From: Nocardia cyriacigeorgica
GTDB taxonomy: Bacteria; Actinomycetota; Actinomycetes; Mycobacteriales; Mycobacteriaceae
Direction of reading: 5' to 3'
Length of the DNA stretch: 54,954 nt
Assembly (NCBI RefSeq): GCF_029868385.1
Contig: NZ_JARWNX010000017.1
Coordinates: forward strand, 1-54,954
Shown here: one piece after another, positions 17,585 through 25,002 of the stretch
Layout: each line of letters starts with the position of its first letter
Numbering within the stretch: position 1 is the first letter of the stretch
Made by a program: the position numbers and the translations under genes
The notes under the pieces: model-generated
Databases searched by the model: none
Told to the model about the DNA's origin: nothing
Seen by the model: only the letters and a program-made list of their open reading frames with translations

Positions 17585-18325
17585 GTGGAATTCAGTTTCC
17601 CCGAGATCGAGGGCCCCGTCGCGCAGCGTGGGATCGGGATCATCGCGCCGTTCGACCTCGCGCTCGAACGGGAACTCTGGCGCTGGGCGCCCCTCGAGGT
17701 CAGCTTGCATCTGGCCCGCACCCCCTATGAACCGGTTCCGGTCTCACTGGCCATGGCCGAATTGGTGTCCAACCCGGCGCATCTGACCACCGCCACCCGC
17801 GACGTCCTGCATGTGGAACCCGAAGTCGTTGCCTACCTGTGTACTTCGGGCAGTTTCATCAAGGGCCTCGCCCATGAGCGATCACTGCGGGAGACCATCT
17901 GCCGGGCCGGAGCGCAGGACGCGGTCACCACCTCGGGCGCACTGGTCGAGGCGATCGGCCATCTCGGCGTCTCCCGGATCTCGGTGATCACCCCCTATGA
18001 CGAGATCCTGACCGATCGGCTGCACGAATTCCTCGGTGAAGCGGGCTGCGCGGTGGTGCGCTCGGATCATCTCGGGCTCGGCGGCGGGATCTGGAAGGTC
18101 AACTACCGCACCATCGCCGAGCGCATCGTCGGTGCCGACCATCCCGATGCCGAGGCCATCTTCGTCAGCTGTACCAATCTGCCCACCTACGACATCATCG
18201 AACCGCTGGAGATGGCGCTCGGGAAACCGGTGCTGACCGCGAATCAACTCACCATGTGGGCCTGCCTCGGCCGAATGAAACTGCCGATGATGGGTCCGGG
18301 AAAGTGGCTGCTGGATGTGTTCTGA
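17585..18325 (+). CDS. Maleate cis-trans isomerase / Asp-Glu racemase superfamily protein, two-cysteine form
   Basis: A 246-residue cytoplasmic enzyme of the cofactor-free racemase superfamily. The two active-site cysteines expected for maleate isomerase are present: C86 in YLCTSGSF and C196 in FVSCTNLPTYD. They face each other in the known structures, and one attacks the double bond of maleate. The start is a GTG at 17585 with a GAGAGGGG site 5 bases upstream; a start near 17528 would lie on the promoter. It overlaps the next gene, a paralogue, by 11 bases. Maleate or a related enediacid isomerase is the best guess; racemase or decarboxylase activity remains possible. Confidence 0.8.
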   Translation: MEFSFPEIEGPVAQRGIGIIAPFDLALERELWRWAPLEVSLHLARTPYEPVPVSLAMAELVSNPAHLTTATRDVLHVEPEVVAYLCTSGSFIKGLAHERSLRETICRAGAQDAVTTSGALVEAIGHLGVSRISVITPYDEILTDRLHEFLGEAGCAVVRSDHLGLGGGIWKVNYRTIAERIVGADHPDAEAIFVSCTNLPTYDIIEPLEMALGKPVLTANQLTMWACLGRMKLPMMGPGKWLLDVF

Positions 18326-19085
18326 CACCGCATCTCCAGGACGTGACGGTCTGCGGACGCCGACCGTCGGTTTCATCTACCCCGACCACGCGGCCGAGGA
18401 CGACTACCCCCTGGCCGCGGCCGAACTCGGCGCCCGGCTCGAGGTCGCGCACATCTACGGCACCGACCTGCACGCCGTACCGGAACTGCTGGATCTGGGC
18501 AGCCCCGACAAACTGCGCCACGGCGCGCGGCTGCTCGCCCCGCACCGCCCGGCGGCGGTGGTGTGGGCCTGCACCTCGGGCAGTTTCGTCTACGGTCCCG
18601 AAGGCGCGCGCGAGCAGGTGCGGCAGTTGTCCGCCGACGCCGGTGTCCCCGCGTCGAGCACCAGCATCGCGTTCGTCGAGGCGGCGCGGGCACTGTCGGT
18701 GCGCCGGGTCGCCGTCGCGGCCAGCTATCCCGACGAGGTGGCGCGCTTGTTCGTGGAATTCCTGGCCGACGCCGACATCACGGTGACCGCCCTGTCGAGC
18801 GCTGGTATCGACACCGCCGCCGAGGTCGGCACCCTCACCCCCGATCAGGTGCTCGACCTGGCCATCGGCAATGATCATCCCGATGCGCAGGCGCTGCTGA
18901 TCCCCGACACCGCCATGCACACCCTCGCGGTGCTGCCCCGACTGGAGGCGGCGCTGGGGAAGCCGGTACTCACCGCGAACCAGGTCAGCGTCTGGGAAGG
19001 ACTCCGGCTGGGCGCCGTCCAGCGCGAGAGCATCGAGTTCGGCGCACTCTTCGGCGGCGGCTCCAGGAGGAGTCGGCATGCGTAA
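18315..19085 (+). CDS. Maleate isomerase/arylmalonate decarboxylase-like paralogue with one catalytic cysteine
   Basis: A 256-residue protein homologous to the preceding one. Shared blocks are CTSGSF, GNDHPDAQA against GADHPDAEA, and GKPVLTANQ with a following tryptophan. The first cysteine is kept (C86 in WACTSGSF), but the second position reads LIPDTAMHT, with aspartate (D198) where the partner has FVSCTN. A two-cysteine isomerase mechanism is therefore unlikely. It may be a decarboxylase, a racemase using different chemistry, or a partner subunit. The ATG overlaps the end of the upstream gene (translational coupling). A short arginine-rich tail ends the protein. Confidence 0.78.
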   Translation: MCSDTASPGRDGLRTPTVGFIYPDHAAEDDYPLAAAELGARLEVAHIYGTDLHAVPELLDLGSPDKLRHGARLLAPHRPAAVVWACTSGSFVYGPEGAREQVRQLSADAGVPASSTSIAFVEAARALSVRRVAVAASYPDEVARLFVEFLADADITVTALSSAGIDTAAEVGTLTPDQVLDLAIGNDHPDAQALLIPDTAMHTLAVLPRLEAALGKPVLTANQVSVWEGLRLGAVQRESIEFGALFGGGSRRSRHA

Positions 19086-19135
19086 CCACCGGACCTCGGG
19101 TCGCACCGGATCCGATACCGAAAGGTCGTCACACC

Positions 19136-19801
19136 ATGTCCCTCGTTGATTTCGAACCGGTGAACCGGCAGTCGACCGCCGAGATGATCGCCGACCGGCT
19201 GCGCGAGGCCATCATGCGTGGCGGTCTGGCACCCGGCGATCAGCTGGGCGAAACCGAACTCGCCACCCGCTTCGGGGTATCGCGCGGTCCGGTGCGCGAG
19301 GCCATGCAGCGGCTCGTCTCGGAGGGCTTGCTCACCAGCATCCGCAATCGCGGGATCTTCGTCATCGATCTCACCCTCGACGATCTCATCGATATCTACC
19401 GCGCCAGATCCGCGCTCGAGGGCGGCGCGCTCACCCTGATCCTCGACCGACGCCGCGAAATCGCCTACAAGGCACTGGAACCGAGCGTCACCGCCATGCT
19501 CGCGCACGCCGAACAGGGCGAGGCCACCGCCGTCTCCGACGCCGATCAGGCCTTCCACGAAGCGCTCGTCGAGAGCGCGGGCAGCCCACGACTCGTCCGC
19601 GCGGCCCGCACCCTGCTCATCGAGACCCGCATGTGCCTCGGCGCCCTCCAGACCACCTACCCCGACCTGCGCGAACAGGCCAGCGAACACATCGCGTTGC
19701 GCGAGGCCATCGGTGCGGGACCCGCCGCCACGGCACACACATTGCTCGCCGAACACATGGACGACGCCGTGCGCAGACTGCGGGACCGCTACGCCGAGTG
19801 A
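19136..19801 (+). CDS. GntR-family regulator, FadR (FCD) branch
   Basis: A 221-residue regulator. The N-terminal winged helix (about 8-75) has MIADRLREAI, then PGDQLGETELATRFGVSRGPVREAMQRLVSEGLL. The all-helical FCD ligand domain (about 85-215) has IYRARSALEGGAL, with the usual metal/acid-binding D and H positions in ADQAFHEAL and HIALREAI. FCD regulators commonly bind small organic acids. It lies 50 bases after the isomerase-like pair on the same strand and is probably cotranscribed, so it would regulate itself. Two FadR-type palindromes in the cluster (13148, 17526) are its likely targets. A GAAAGG site precedes the ATG. Confidence 0.88.
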   Translation: MSLVDFEPVNRQSTAEMIADRLREAIMRGGLAPGDQLGETELATRFGVSRGPVREAMQRLVSEGLLTSIRNRGIFVIDLTLDDLIDIYRARSALEGGALTLILDRRREIAYKALEPSVTAMLAHAEQGEATAVSDADQAFHEALVESAGSPRLVRAARTLLIETRMCLGALQTTYPDLREQASEHIALREAIGAGPAATAHTLLAEHMDDAVRRLRDRYAE

Positions 19802-19923
19802 CAGGGCGGCGCGAACGGTCGGCCCGGCACGCTGAACACGAGGTCGACGGCGGCCGGGACCGGATGTGGGGCAGCCGGGCGATCATTACGGAAACCTTCG
19901 ATGCGCGACCATGGAACCGGCCT

Positions 19924-19929
19924 TAGATT
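19924..19929 (+). promoter_or_regulatory. -10 box of leaderless histidine kinase promoter
   Basis: TAGATT ends 7 bases before the in-frame GTG at 19937. This geometry recurs at several genes in the window and is the reason for choosing that start. Confidence 0.45.
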
Positions 19930-19936
19930 CGTAGCC

Positions 19937-21052
19937 GTGGTCGTGACGAGGGCTCATCTACGTGGCATCGCCGGGCTACTACTCGGCGCAGTGCTGGCAG
20001 TCGTGGAGGCGGTGTGGGTCGTCGTCGCGATGCCGATGGCGGCCGCGGGGCCGACCCGGCGACTATCGGTCAGCGGAACCCGCAGGCTCGCGCAATGGGA
20101 GCGGGCACGCGTCGGTCGGTACCTCGGATGTGCTGTCGCCCCCTCCCCGGTGAGTAGCCGCACGGTGGCATACCTGGCGGCGCGCGCCGTGGTGAGTGGA
20201 CTCGGGGGCTGCGTGTTCGTACTGGTCGTTGTCTGGGCTGCGCTGAGTTCACGAGCCCTGTCCGGCGACGCCGGAAGCAGTGCCGAGATGAGCTGGTACG
20301 ACCCGATCACCTGGACGGTGTTCGTGATGCTGATCGTCTTCTTGGGTGCACAGCTACTGCTGGGCCTGGCCGCACTGGAGCGGCGACTGGCCATGTGGGG
20401 GCTGGCACCCAGCGACAAGGACGTGCTGCGGCACCGGGTCGACCAGTTGTCGAGGACACGAGTGCAGGTACTGGAGGCGGTTTACGATGAGCGCCGCCGC
20501 ATCGAGCGGGACCTGCACGACGGTGTGCAGCAGCGCTTGGTGGCGCTGGGCATGCTGCTCGGGCGAGCCCACCGCACACGGGATCCGGGCGTGGCGACGG
20601 AATTGTTCGTGCAGGCGCACGAGGAAGCTCGTCACGCATTGACAGAGTTGCGCGAGGTGGCCTGGCGCATCTACCCGGTCATTCTGGATGACGGCGGCCT
20701 GGGCGCCGCGCTGGAGTCGCTTGTCGAACGCTCCGCCACGCCGGTGGTTCTCGACTATGGCCTGGACACGCGGCCGAGCCAGGTGCAGGAGACAGTTGCC
20801 TATTTCACGGTATGCGAGGCGGTGACGAACGCACTCAAACACAGTGGATCCCAGCGCATCGAGGTCGCGGTGCACCAGGTCGGCACCACATTGACGGTCC
20901 GAGTCACCGACAGCGGGGTCGGCGGCGCGCGGGCCGACGGACGCGGTCTGTCCGGTCTTGCTCGCCGGGTGGCCGCGGTGGACGGCCGCTTCGAGATCCA
21001 CAGCCCGCCGGGCGGCCCGACGATGCTCAGTGTGGAGATCCCATGCGCGTAG
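19937..21052 (+). CDS. NarL-type sensor histidine kinase
   Basis: A 371-residue membrane kinase. Three or four hydrophobic segments (about 8-35, 83-105, 125-150) leave almost no outside domain, so it probably senses within or at the membrane. The HisKA_3 dimerisation helix has RIERDLHDGVQQRLVALGM with phospho-acceptor H194. The ATPase domain has the N-box FTVCEAVTNALKHSG and the DSGVGGARADGRGLSGL nucleotide lid. The GTG at 19937 was chosen over an ATG at 19901 because TAGATT lies 7 bases before it and no ribosome site supports the ATG strongly. It overlaps the response regulator gene by 10 bases. Confidence 0.88.
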   Translation: MVVTRAHLRGIAGLLLGAVLAVVEAVWVVVAMPMAAAGPTRRLSVSGTRRLAQWERARVGRYLGCAVAPSPVSSRTVAYLAARAVVSGLGGCVFVLVVVWAALSSRALSGDAGSSAEMSWYDPITWTVFVMLIVFLGAQLLLGLAALERRLAMWGLAPSDKDVLRHRVDQLSRTRVQVLEAVYDERRRIERDLHDGVQQRLVALGMLLGRAHRTRDPGVATELFVQAHEEARHALTELREVAWRIYPVILDDGGLGAALESLVERSATPVVLDYGLDTRPSQVQETVAYFTVCEAVTNALKHSGSQRIEVAVHQVGTTLTVRVTDSGVGGARADGRGLSGLARRVAAVDGRFEIHSPPGGPTMLSVEIPCA

Positions 21053-21687
21053 TCGTGGCCGAAGACAGCACCCTGTTGCGGGAGGGCCTCACTCGACTGC
21101 TCGAAGAGGCCCGCCATCACGTAGTCGCCGCGGTCGGCGACGGGGTCGAGTTGGTGGCGGCCTGCGATGAACATCGGCCGGACGTTGTCATCGCGGATGT
21201 GCGGATGCCGCCCACATTCACCAGCGAAGGACTGCGCGCCGGACTGACCGTGCGGCAGCAGCATCCGCGGACCGGGCTCCTCGTGCTGTCCCAGTACATC
21301 GAGAAGCGCTATGCCGAACAGCTCATCGATGGTGACGCGACAGGGATCGGCTATCTGCTGAAGGATCGAGTGGTCGACGTCGACGATTTTCTCGAGGCGG
21401 TGCATCGCGTCGGCACCGGAGGTACCGCGTTCGATCCCGAAGTCGTCCGGCGGTTGCTCAATCGCACCGGCCACACCGAGTCGCTGGGACGGCTCAGCGT
21501 ACGCGAGCACGAAGTGCTCGGTCTCATGGCGCAGGGGTATACCAACGAGTCGATCGCCGGGCGGCTGTATCTGTCCCGCAGCTCGGTGGAGAAACACGCC
21601 AACGCGATCTTCGACAAGCTGGGCGTCGCGCATGCCGACGGCTACAACCGCCGAGTCCTGGCCATCGTGCGCTACCTCAGCGAGTAA
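21043..21687 (+). CDS. LuxR/NarL-family response regulator
   Basis: A 214-residue two-domain regulator. The receiver domain has the acidic pair in VAEDST, phospho-acceptor D52 in IADVRMPP and the lysine in GYLLKDRV. The C-terminal LuxR helix-turn-helix (about 145-200) has LSVREHEVLGLMAQGYTNES and then LYLSRSSVEKHANAIFDKLGV. It starts inside the end of the kinase gene, so the two form a cognate pair. The serine hydrolase gene begins 90 bases downstream in the same direction and is a plausible target or partner. Confidence 0.93.
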   Translation: MRVVVAEDSTLLREGLTRLLEEARHHVVAAVGDGVELVAACDEHRPDVVIADVRMPPTFTSEGLRAGLTVRQQHPRTGLLVLSQYIEKRYAEQLIDGDATGIGYLLKDRVVDVDDFLEAVHRVGTGGTAFDPEVVRRLLNRTGHTESLGRLSVREHEVLGLMAQGYTNESIAGRLYLSRSSVEKHANAIFDKLGVAHADGYNRRVLAIVRYLSE

Positions 21688-21777
21688 CCCCTCACCGTCC
21701 GATCCTGCCGCGCGGCCAGGCTGTCGCGCGGTCGCTCCGCCTTTTCTTCTGTATCCCGACATTGCGAAGGATTCGAT

Positions 21778-23277
21778 ATGAACGAGACCACCATGCGCCT
21801 GGTTGCCGGTGCAGCCACAGCGCTGCTCGGCCTCACCGCATTCGCCGTACCCGCCTCGGCGGTACCCGAGCGGCCCAGTAGCGCCGCGATCGCCGCCGTC
21901 GTGGAAGCCAACCTCGGCCCGATCAGACTGCCAGGCGTTGCCGTGGTGGTCGTCGAGAACGGGGAACTGGTCCATACCGGCGGGTACGGCCGGGACTCCC
22001 ACGGCGAGCCGATCACCAGCGCGACTCCGATGCGCATCGCGTCCCTGTCGAAGTCGTTCACCGCGCTGGCGGTGATGCAATTGGCCGAGGCGGGCACGAT
22101 CGGACTGGACGACCCCGTCATGCGGTATCTGCCGGAATTCTCGATGGCAGATCCCAGAGCCGACCGGATCACCATTCGCCACCTCCTCGATCACAGTTCG
22201 GGTATGTCGGACAGCTCCTACCCCGAATCGGCACTGCCCCAGCCGGACTCGCTGCGCGAGGCGGTCGCCGATCTGCGTCACGCCCGACTCGATGCCGCAC
22301 CCGGAGAGCGACACGCTTACCACAACCCCAACTATTGGGTCGCTGCGCGATTGGTTGAGGCGGTCAGCGGGCAGCAATTCGCCGAATATCTCGACCGCCA
22401 TGTCTTCACTCCACTACATATGGATTCGACGGTGACAGTAGATAATTCGCACGACCCGGTGCCCCGCCTGAGCGACGGGCACAACCGTTTCCTGGGAATC
22501 ACCTGGCCGCGCCGAGAGCCCGAGCGATTCGTCGCCGGATCGGCCGGGATCGTCACCACCGCCGATGACCTCGCTCGTTGGCTCATGCTGCACACGGCAC
22601 GAACGACGAGCACCGTATTGTCCGCGAGCGGGATCGACGAACTCCACCGCCCCAGCGCACCCGACGGGCACTACGCGCTCGGATGGGACAACCCCGACAC
22701 CTCCACCGGCCAACGCCAGGTATCGCACAGCGGATCATCGTTCACCTCCACGGCGAACATGGTTCTGCTTCCGGGCAGCGGGTACGGGATCGGGTTGCTG
22801 TCCAACAGCCGGATGCCGCTCGAAGCCGACGCAGAGGCGATCATGGAGGACCTCATCGCGTTGACACGAGGCGTTTCCCCCGAGGGTTACCGCCTCCCGC
22901 TGGCATTCATCGCCGAACTGAGCGTCCTGGCCGCGGCCGTATCGATCGTTGTCGGCGGGGGTCGAAAGGCCAGAAGGGCCCGCGATTGGGCGGCGCGGCG
23001 TAAGGCCGCGGCATCGCGACCTCGGGTGGTCCTCGGTCTCGCCACCTGCCTCGTACCACTGCCGGTCTTCGTGTTCCTACCGCACATCCTCGAGCTGGTC
23101 ACCGGAGGGCGCACGGTGACGTTCCTCCTCCTGTCCCACGTCTGGCCGACGTTCCTTGCCGCAGTCGGTGCCACCGCGGCTGTCGGTGCGGTGGTCGCGG
23201 CCGCCCGCATCCTCGCCCTCCGCGAACTCGCCACCGCCGCGCGGAGTCGAACCGGAGTCGATGGAGCCGACGCGTGA
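21778..23277 (+). CDS. Exported, membrane-anchored serine hydrolase (class C beta-lactamase/PBP-like fold)
   Basis: A 499-residue protein with a signal peptide (cleavage likely after VPASA, near residue 28) and a catalytic domain at about 35-365. The SxxK motif is S89-L-S-K92 in IASLSKSF, the tyrosine motif is in AYHNPNYW and the third motif is HSG in QVSHSGSSF. Three hydrophobic helices follow (about 376-400, 425-445, 455-485) with an arginine-rich loop between the first two. It may act on D-amino acid peptides, esters or beta-lactams outside the cell. A GAAGGA ribosome site precedes the ATG. The neighbouring kinase/regulator pair may control it. Confidence 0.85.
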   Translation: MNETTMRLVAGAATALLGLTAFAVPASAVPERPSSAAIAAVVEANLGPIRLPGVAVVVVENGELVHTGGYGRDSHGEPITSATPMRIASLSKSFTALAVMQLAEAGTIGLDDPVMRYLPEFSMADPRADRITIRHLLDHSSGMSDSSYPESALPQPDSLREAVADLRHARLDAAPGERHAYHNPNYWVAARLVEAVSGQQFAEYLDRHVFTPLHMDSTVTVDNSHDPVPRLSDGHNRFLGITWPRREPERFVAGSAGIVTTADDLARWLMLHTARTTSTVLSASGIDELHRPSAPDGHYALGWDNPDTSTGQRQVSHSGSSFTSTANMVLLPGSGYGIGLLSNSRMPLEADAEAIMEDLIALTRGVSPEGYRLPLAFIAELSVLAAAVSIVVGGGRKARRARDWAARRKAAASRPRVVLGLATCLVPLPVFVFLPHILELVTGGRTVTFLLLSHVWPTFLAAVGATAAVGAVVAAARILALRELATAARSRTGVDGADA

Positions 23278-23339
23278 AGTCTGCCCGTCCACATACAGGT
23301 TCGAGACCGTATCGATGACGAGTGGCACTCGAGCCTTGG

Positions 23340-24200
23340 TCAGCAGTCCGGGAAATGACGTTCGAAACGTGCCGGTACACCGTCCGCACCGGCCCGAGAC
23401 CAGCAGGTCTCATGGGGGAATGCCACATACGTGGACCATGCGCCGCCGTCGCGGCGGACCAGGCGTTGGCTGTCGCCGGGGACGTCCCAGGCGATGATGG
23501 CCCATCGGCCGTCGCATTCGGTGACCGTGGCCGAGGCGTCCGCCAGTTCGGGGCCCACCTGGAGATCGTGCTCGATGGTGTCGGCGGCGCACGGTGACGG
23601 TGCGCCGGATTCCTCGAAACGTAAGGTCCCGGCGACGGTTTCACCGGCGTGGGTGATGAACAGGCTGTGCATGCCCTCCGGTACGGGTGTGGTGCCGGGT
23701 GGTGGGTCCATGCCGAAGTAGTAGCAGCCGACGGGCACCTGGAAGCTCGTCACACCGGTCGCGTCGGTGATGCCGTCGCGGCGCAGCACCTCGGTGGTTT
23801 GACCGAGCGGAATGTCGCGGGTGGCCGGATCGCAGGGCTGGATCAGGCGCACGTTGACCGGGACGTCGGGGACACCGTTACCCGACAGCGTCTGGGTGCG
23901 GATGACCGCGGTGCCGTACACCGGCGGCGGCTCGGCCACCGGTGGAGCACCGGGTGGTTGTTGCGCCGACGCGGGCGCAGGGGCGGCCGGGTGCTGGCCC
24001 TGGGCCGGGGGTGTGGCGATGGACGGGCCGCGGCCGGTGGCGTCGCGCATATCGCTCGATACGGTCGGGTACGTGGTCCCGGCGCCGAGCACCGAGGCCG
24101 TCCCCGGGTCGGACGTGGTGGAACCGCCGTCATCGCCGCAGGACGTCAGCAGCGTTGCCGCCGCGACGAGGCCGAATACCGTGTGCACACTCCTGCGCAT
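23340..24200 (-). CDS. Putative lipoprotein of unknown function
   Basis: A 286-residue secreted protein. The N-terminus is a short basic start, a hydrophobic stretch and the lipobox LLTSC (C21). A proline/alanine-rich low-complexity spacer follows (about 45-95), then a beta-rich region (TLSGNGVPDVPVNVRLIQ) of the kind seen in Ig-like or transthyretin-like repeats, and a cysteine-containing C-terminal part. I do not recognise a named family. The ATG at 24200 has a GAGGGG site 8 bases upstream; a GTG at 24209 is the alternative. It converges on the serine hydrolase gene. The 261 bases upstream show nothing notable. Confidence 0.7.
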   Translation of the reverse strand: MRRSVHTVFGLVAAATLLTSCGDDGGSTTSDPGTASVLGAGTTYPTVSSDMRDATGRGPSIATPPAQGQHPAAPAPASAQQPPGAPPVAEPPPVYGTAVIRTQTLSGNGVPDVPVNVRLIQPCDPATRDIPLGQTTEVLRRDGITDATGVTSFQVPVGCYYFGMDPPPGTTPVPEGMHSLFITHAGETVAGTLRFEESGAPSPCAADTIEHDLQVGPELADASATVTECDGRWAIIAWDVPGDSQRLVRRDGGAWSTYVAFPHETCWSRAGADGVPARFERHFPDC

Positions 24201-24461
24201 GGCCGTCACCCCTCGGGTTGACCGGATGTTATCCGCGTATCGCGCGCATATCGCCCAGAGTTACCGCCGTGCACCGGGTGTCATCGATGCCCGGCGGAAT
24301 GGGGCGCGCGCGATGGCTCCATCATCCTGCTCGGGTGAACCGCCGCACAACAGCAGATCGCGCACTCGGACCCCTGCCCGTCGCGTCCGGGTTCCGGCCA
24401 TGCCGAGACGCACAACGGGCGCGCCCGGAATCGAGCGGGCGAGCCGCGCCGACTCCGCCGG

Positions 24462-24863
24462 TCACGCGGGTACGGCCACCGGGCGGTTCCTGGACTCGAC
24501 CGCCGCCGCCAGCGCGAAGAACACTGGCGGAAGCACGATCTCGATGACGGTCAGCACGATCTGGAACCAATGCGGCCAACCGTGCACCGCCAGCGAGATC
24601 ACCCGCCCGATCGCACCGAGGGCGAAGATCGCGGCGAGCCAGCGCACCGCCCACAGACTGATCGGGTTCTGCCGCACCGCCCAGATCCAGGCCAGGCCGT
24701 AGCCGACGAAGATCGCACCGAAGAATCGGCTCTGACTGTCGGCGGTCACCCCGCTCCATTCCATATCGGGAACGGAATCGATGCCGAGGGCAAGGTGATA
24801 GCAGCCGATCGCGACGCAGGACACGCCCATCGTCCAGGTCAGCCAGGTGAGTGCGCGAGTCAT
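24462..24863 (-). CDS. DUF4345-type small membrane protein
   Basis: A 133-residue integral membrane protein with four hydrophobic helices. It has the DUF4345-like text YHLALGIDSVP, then QSRFFGAIFVGYGLAWIWAV, and a conserved second half with GRVISLAVHG. Function unknown. The ATG at 24863 has a GGAGGG site 5 bases upstream. An open frame continues up to 24989 but crosses the operators, so the longer start was rejected. It is divergent from a TetR regulator; two palindromes between the starts make it the probable target. Confidence 0.75.
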   Translation of the reverse strand: MTRALTWLTWTMGVSCVAIGCYHLALGIDSVPDMEWSGVTADSQSRFFGAIFVGYGLAWIWAVRQNPISLWAVRWLAAIFALGAIGRVISLAVHGWPHWFQIVLTVIEIVLPPVFFALAAAVESRNRPVAVPA

Positions 24864-24939
24864 GATGACCCTCCGATCAGCAGGAATTCGGTCGGGACGA
24901 ATTCGATCGCCGCGCCGTGTGCTCCCCACCGGCGCCTTA

Positions 24940-24955
24940 GTAGACGTGCGTCTAC
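24940..24955. promoter_or_regulatory. TetR operator, distal copy
   Basis: GTAGACGTGCGTCTAC has perfect 7-base arms around TG. A second, slightly degenerate copy starts 35 bases further on, between the DUF4345 and TetR genes. Confidence 0.7.
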
Positions 24956-24974
24956 AAAGACCATACGATCGTTG

Positions 24975-24990
24975 GTAGACACGCGTCAAC
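24975..24990. promoter_or_regulatory. TetR operator, proximal copy
   Basis: GTAGACACGCGTCAAC repeats the upstream palindrome with one arm mismatch. It directly abuts the -10 box TAAGCT (24991-24996) of the TetR gene, so binding here would shut off the regulator's own promoter. Confidence 0.68.
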
Positions 24991-24996
24991 TAAGCT
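24991..24996 (+). promoter_or_regulatory. -10 box of leaderless TetR gene promoter
   Basis: TAAGCT ends 6 bases before the ATG at 25003. No ribosome site is present, which fits a leaderless mRNA. Confidence 0.5.
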
Positions 24997-25002
24997 GTGC
25001 GG

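Noticed and set aside
10488..19085. Nicotinate (maleamate/maleate) degradation cluster
   Set aside because: Amidase and maleate-isomerase-like genes fit, but the nicotinate and 6-hydroxynicotinate hydroxylases, the ring-cleaving dioxygenase and the deformylase are absent, and the aminotransferase/semialdehyde dehydrogenase pair is not part of that pathway.
23280..23320. tRNA-like GGTTCGAGACC sequence
   Set aside because: Only a T-loop-like string is present; no acceptor, D or anticodon stems can be built around it.
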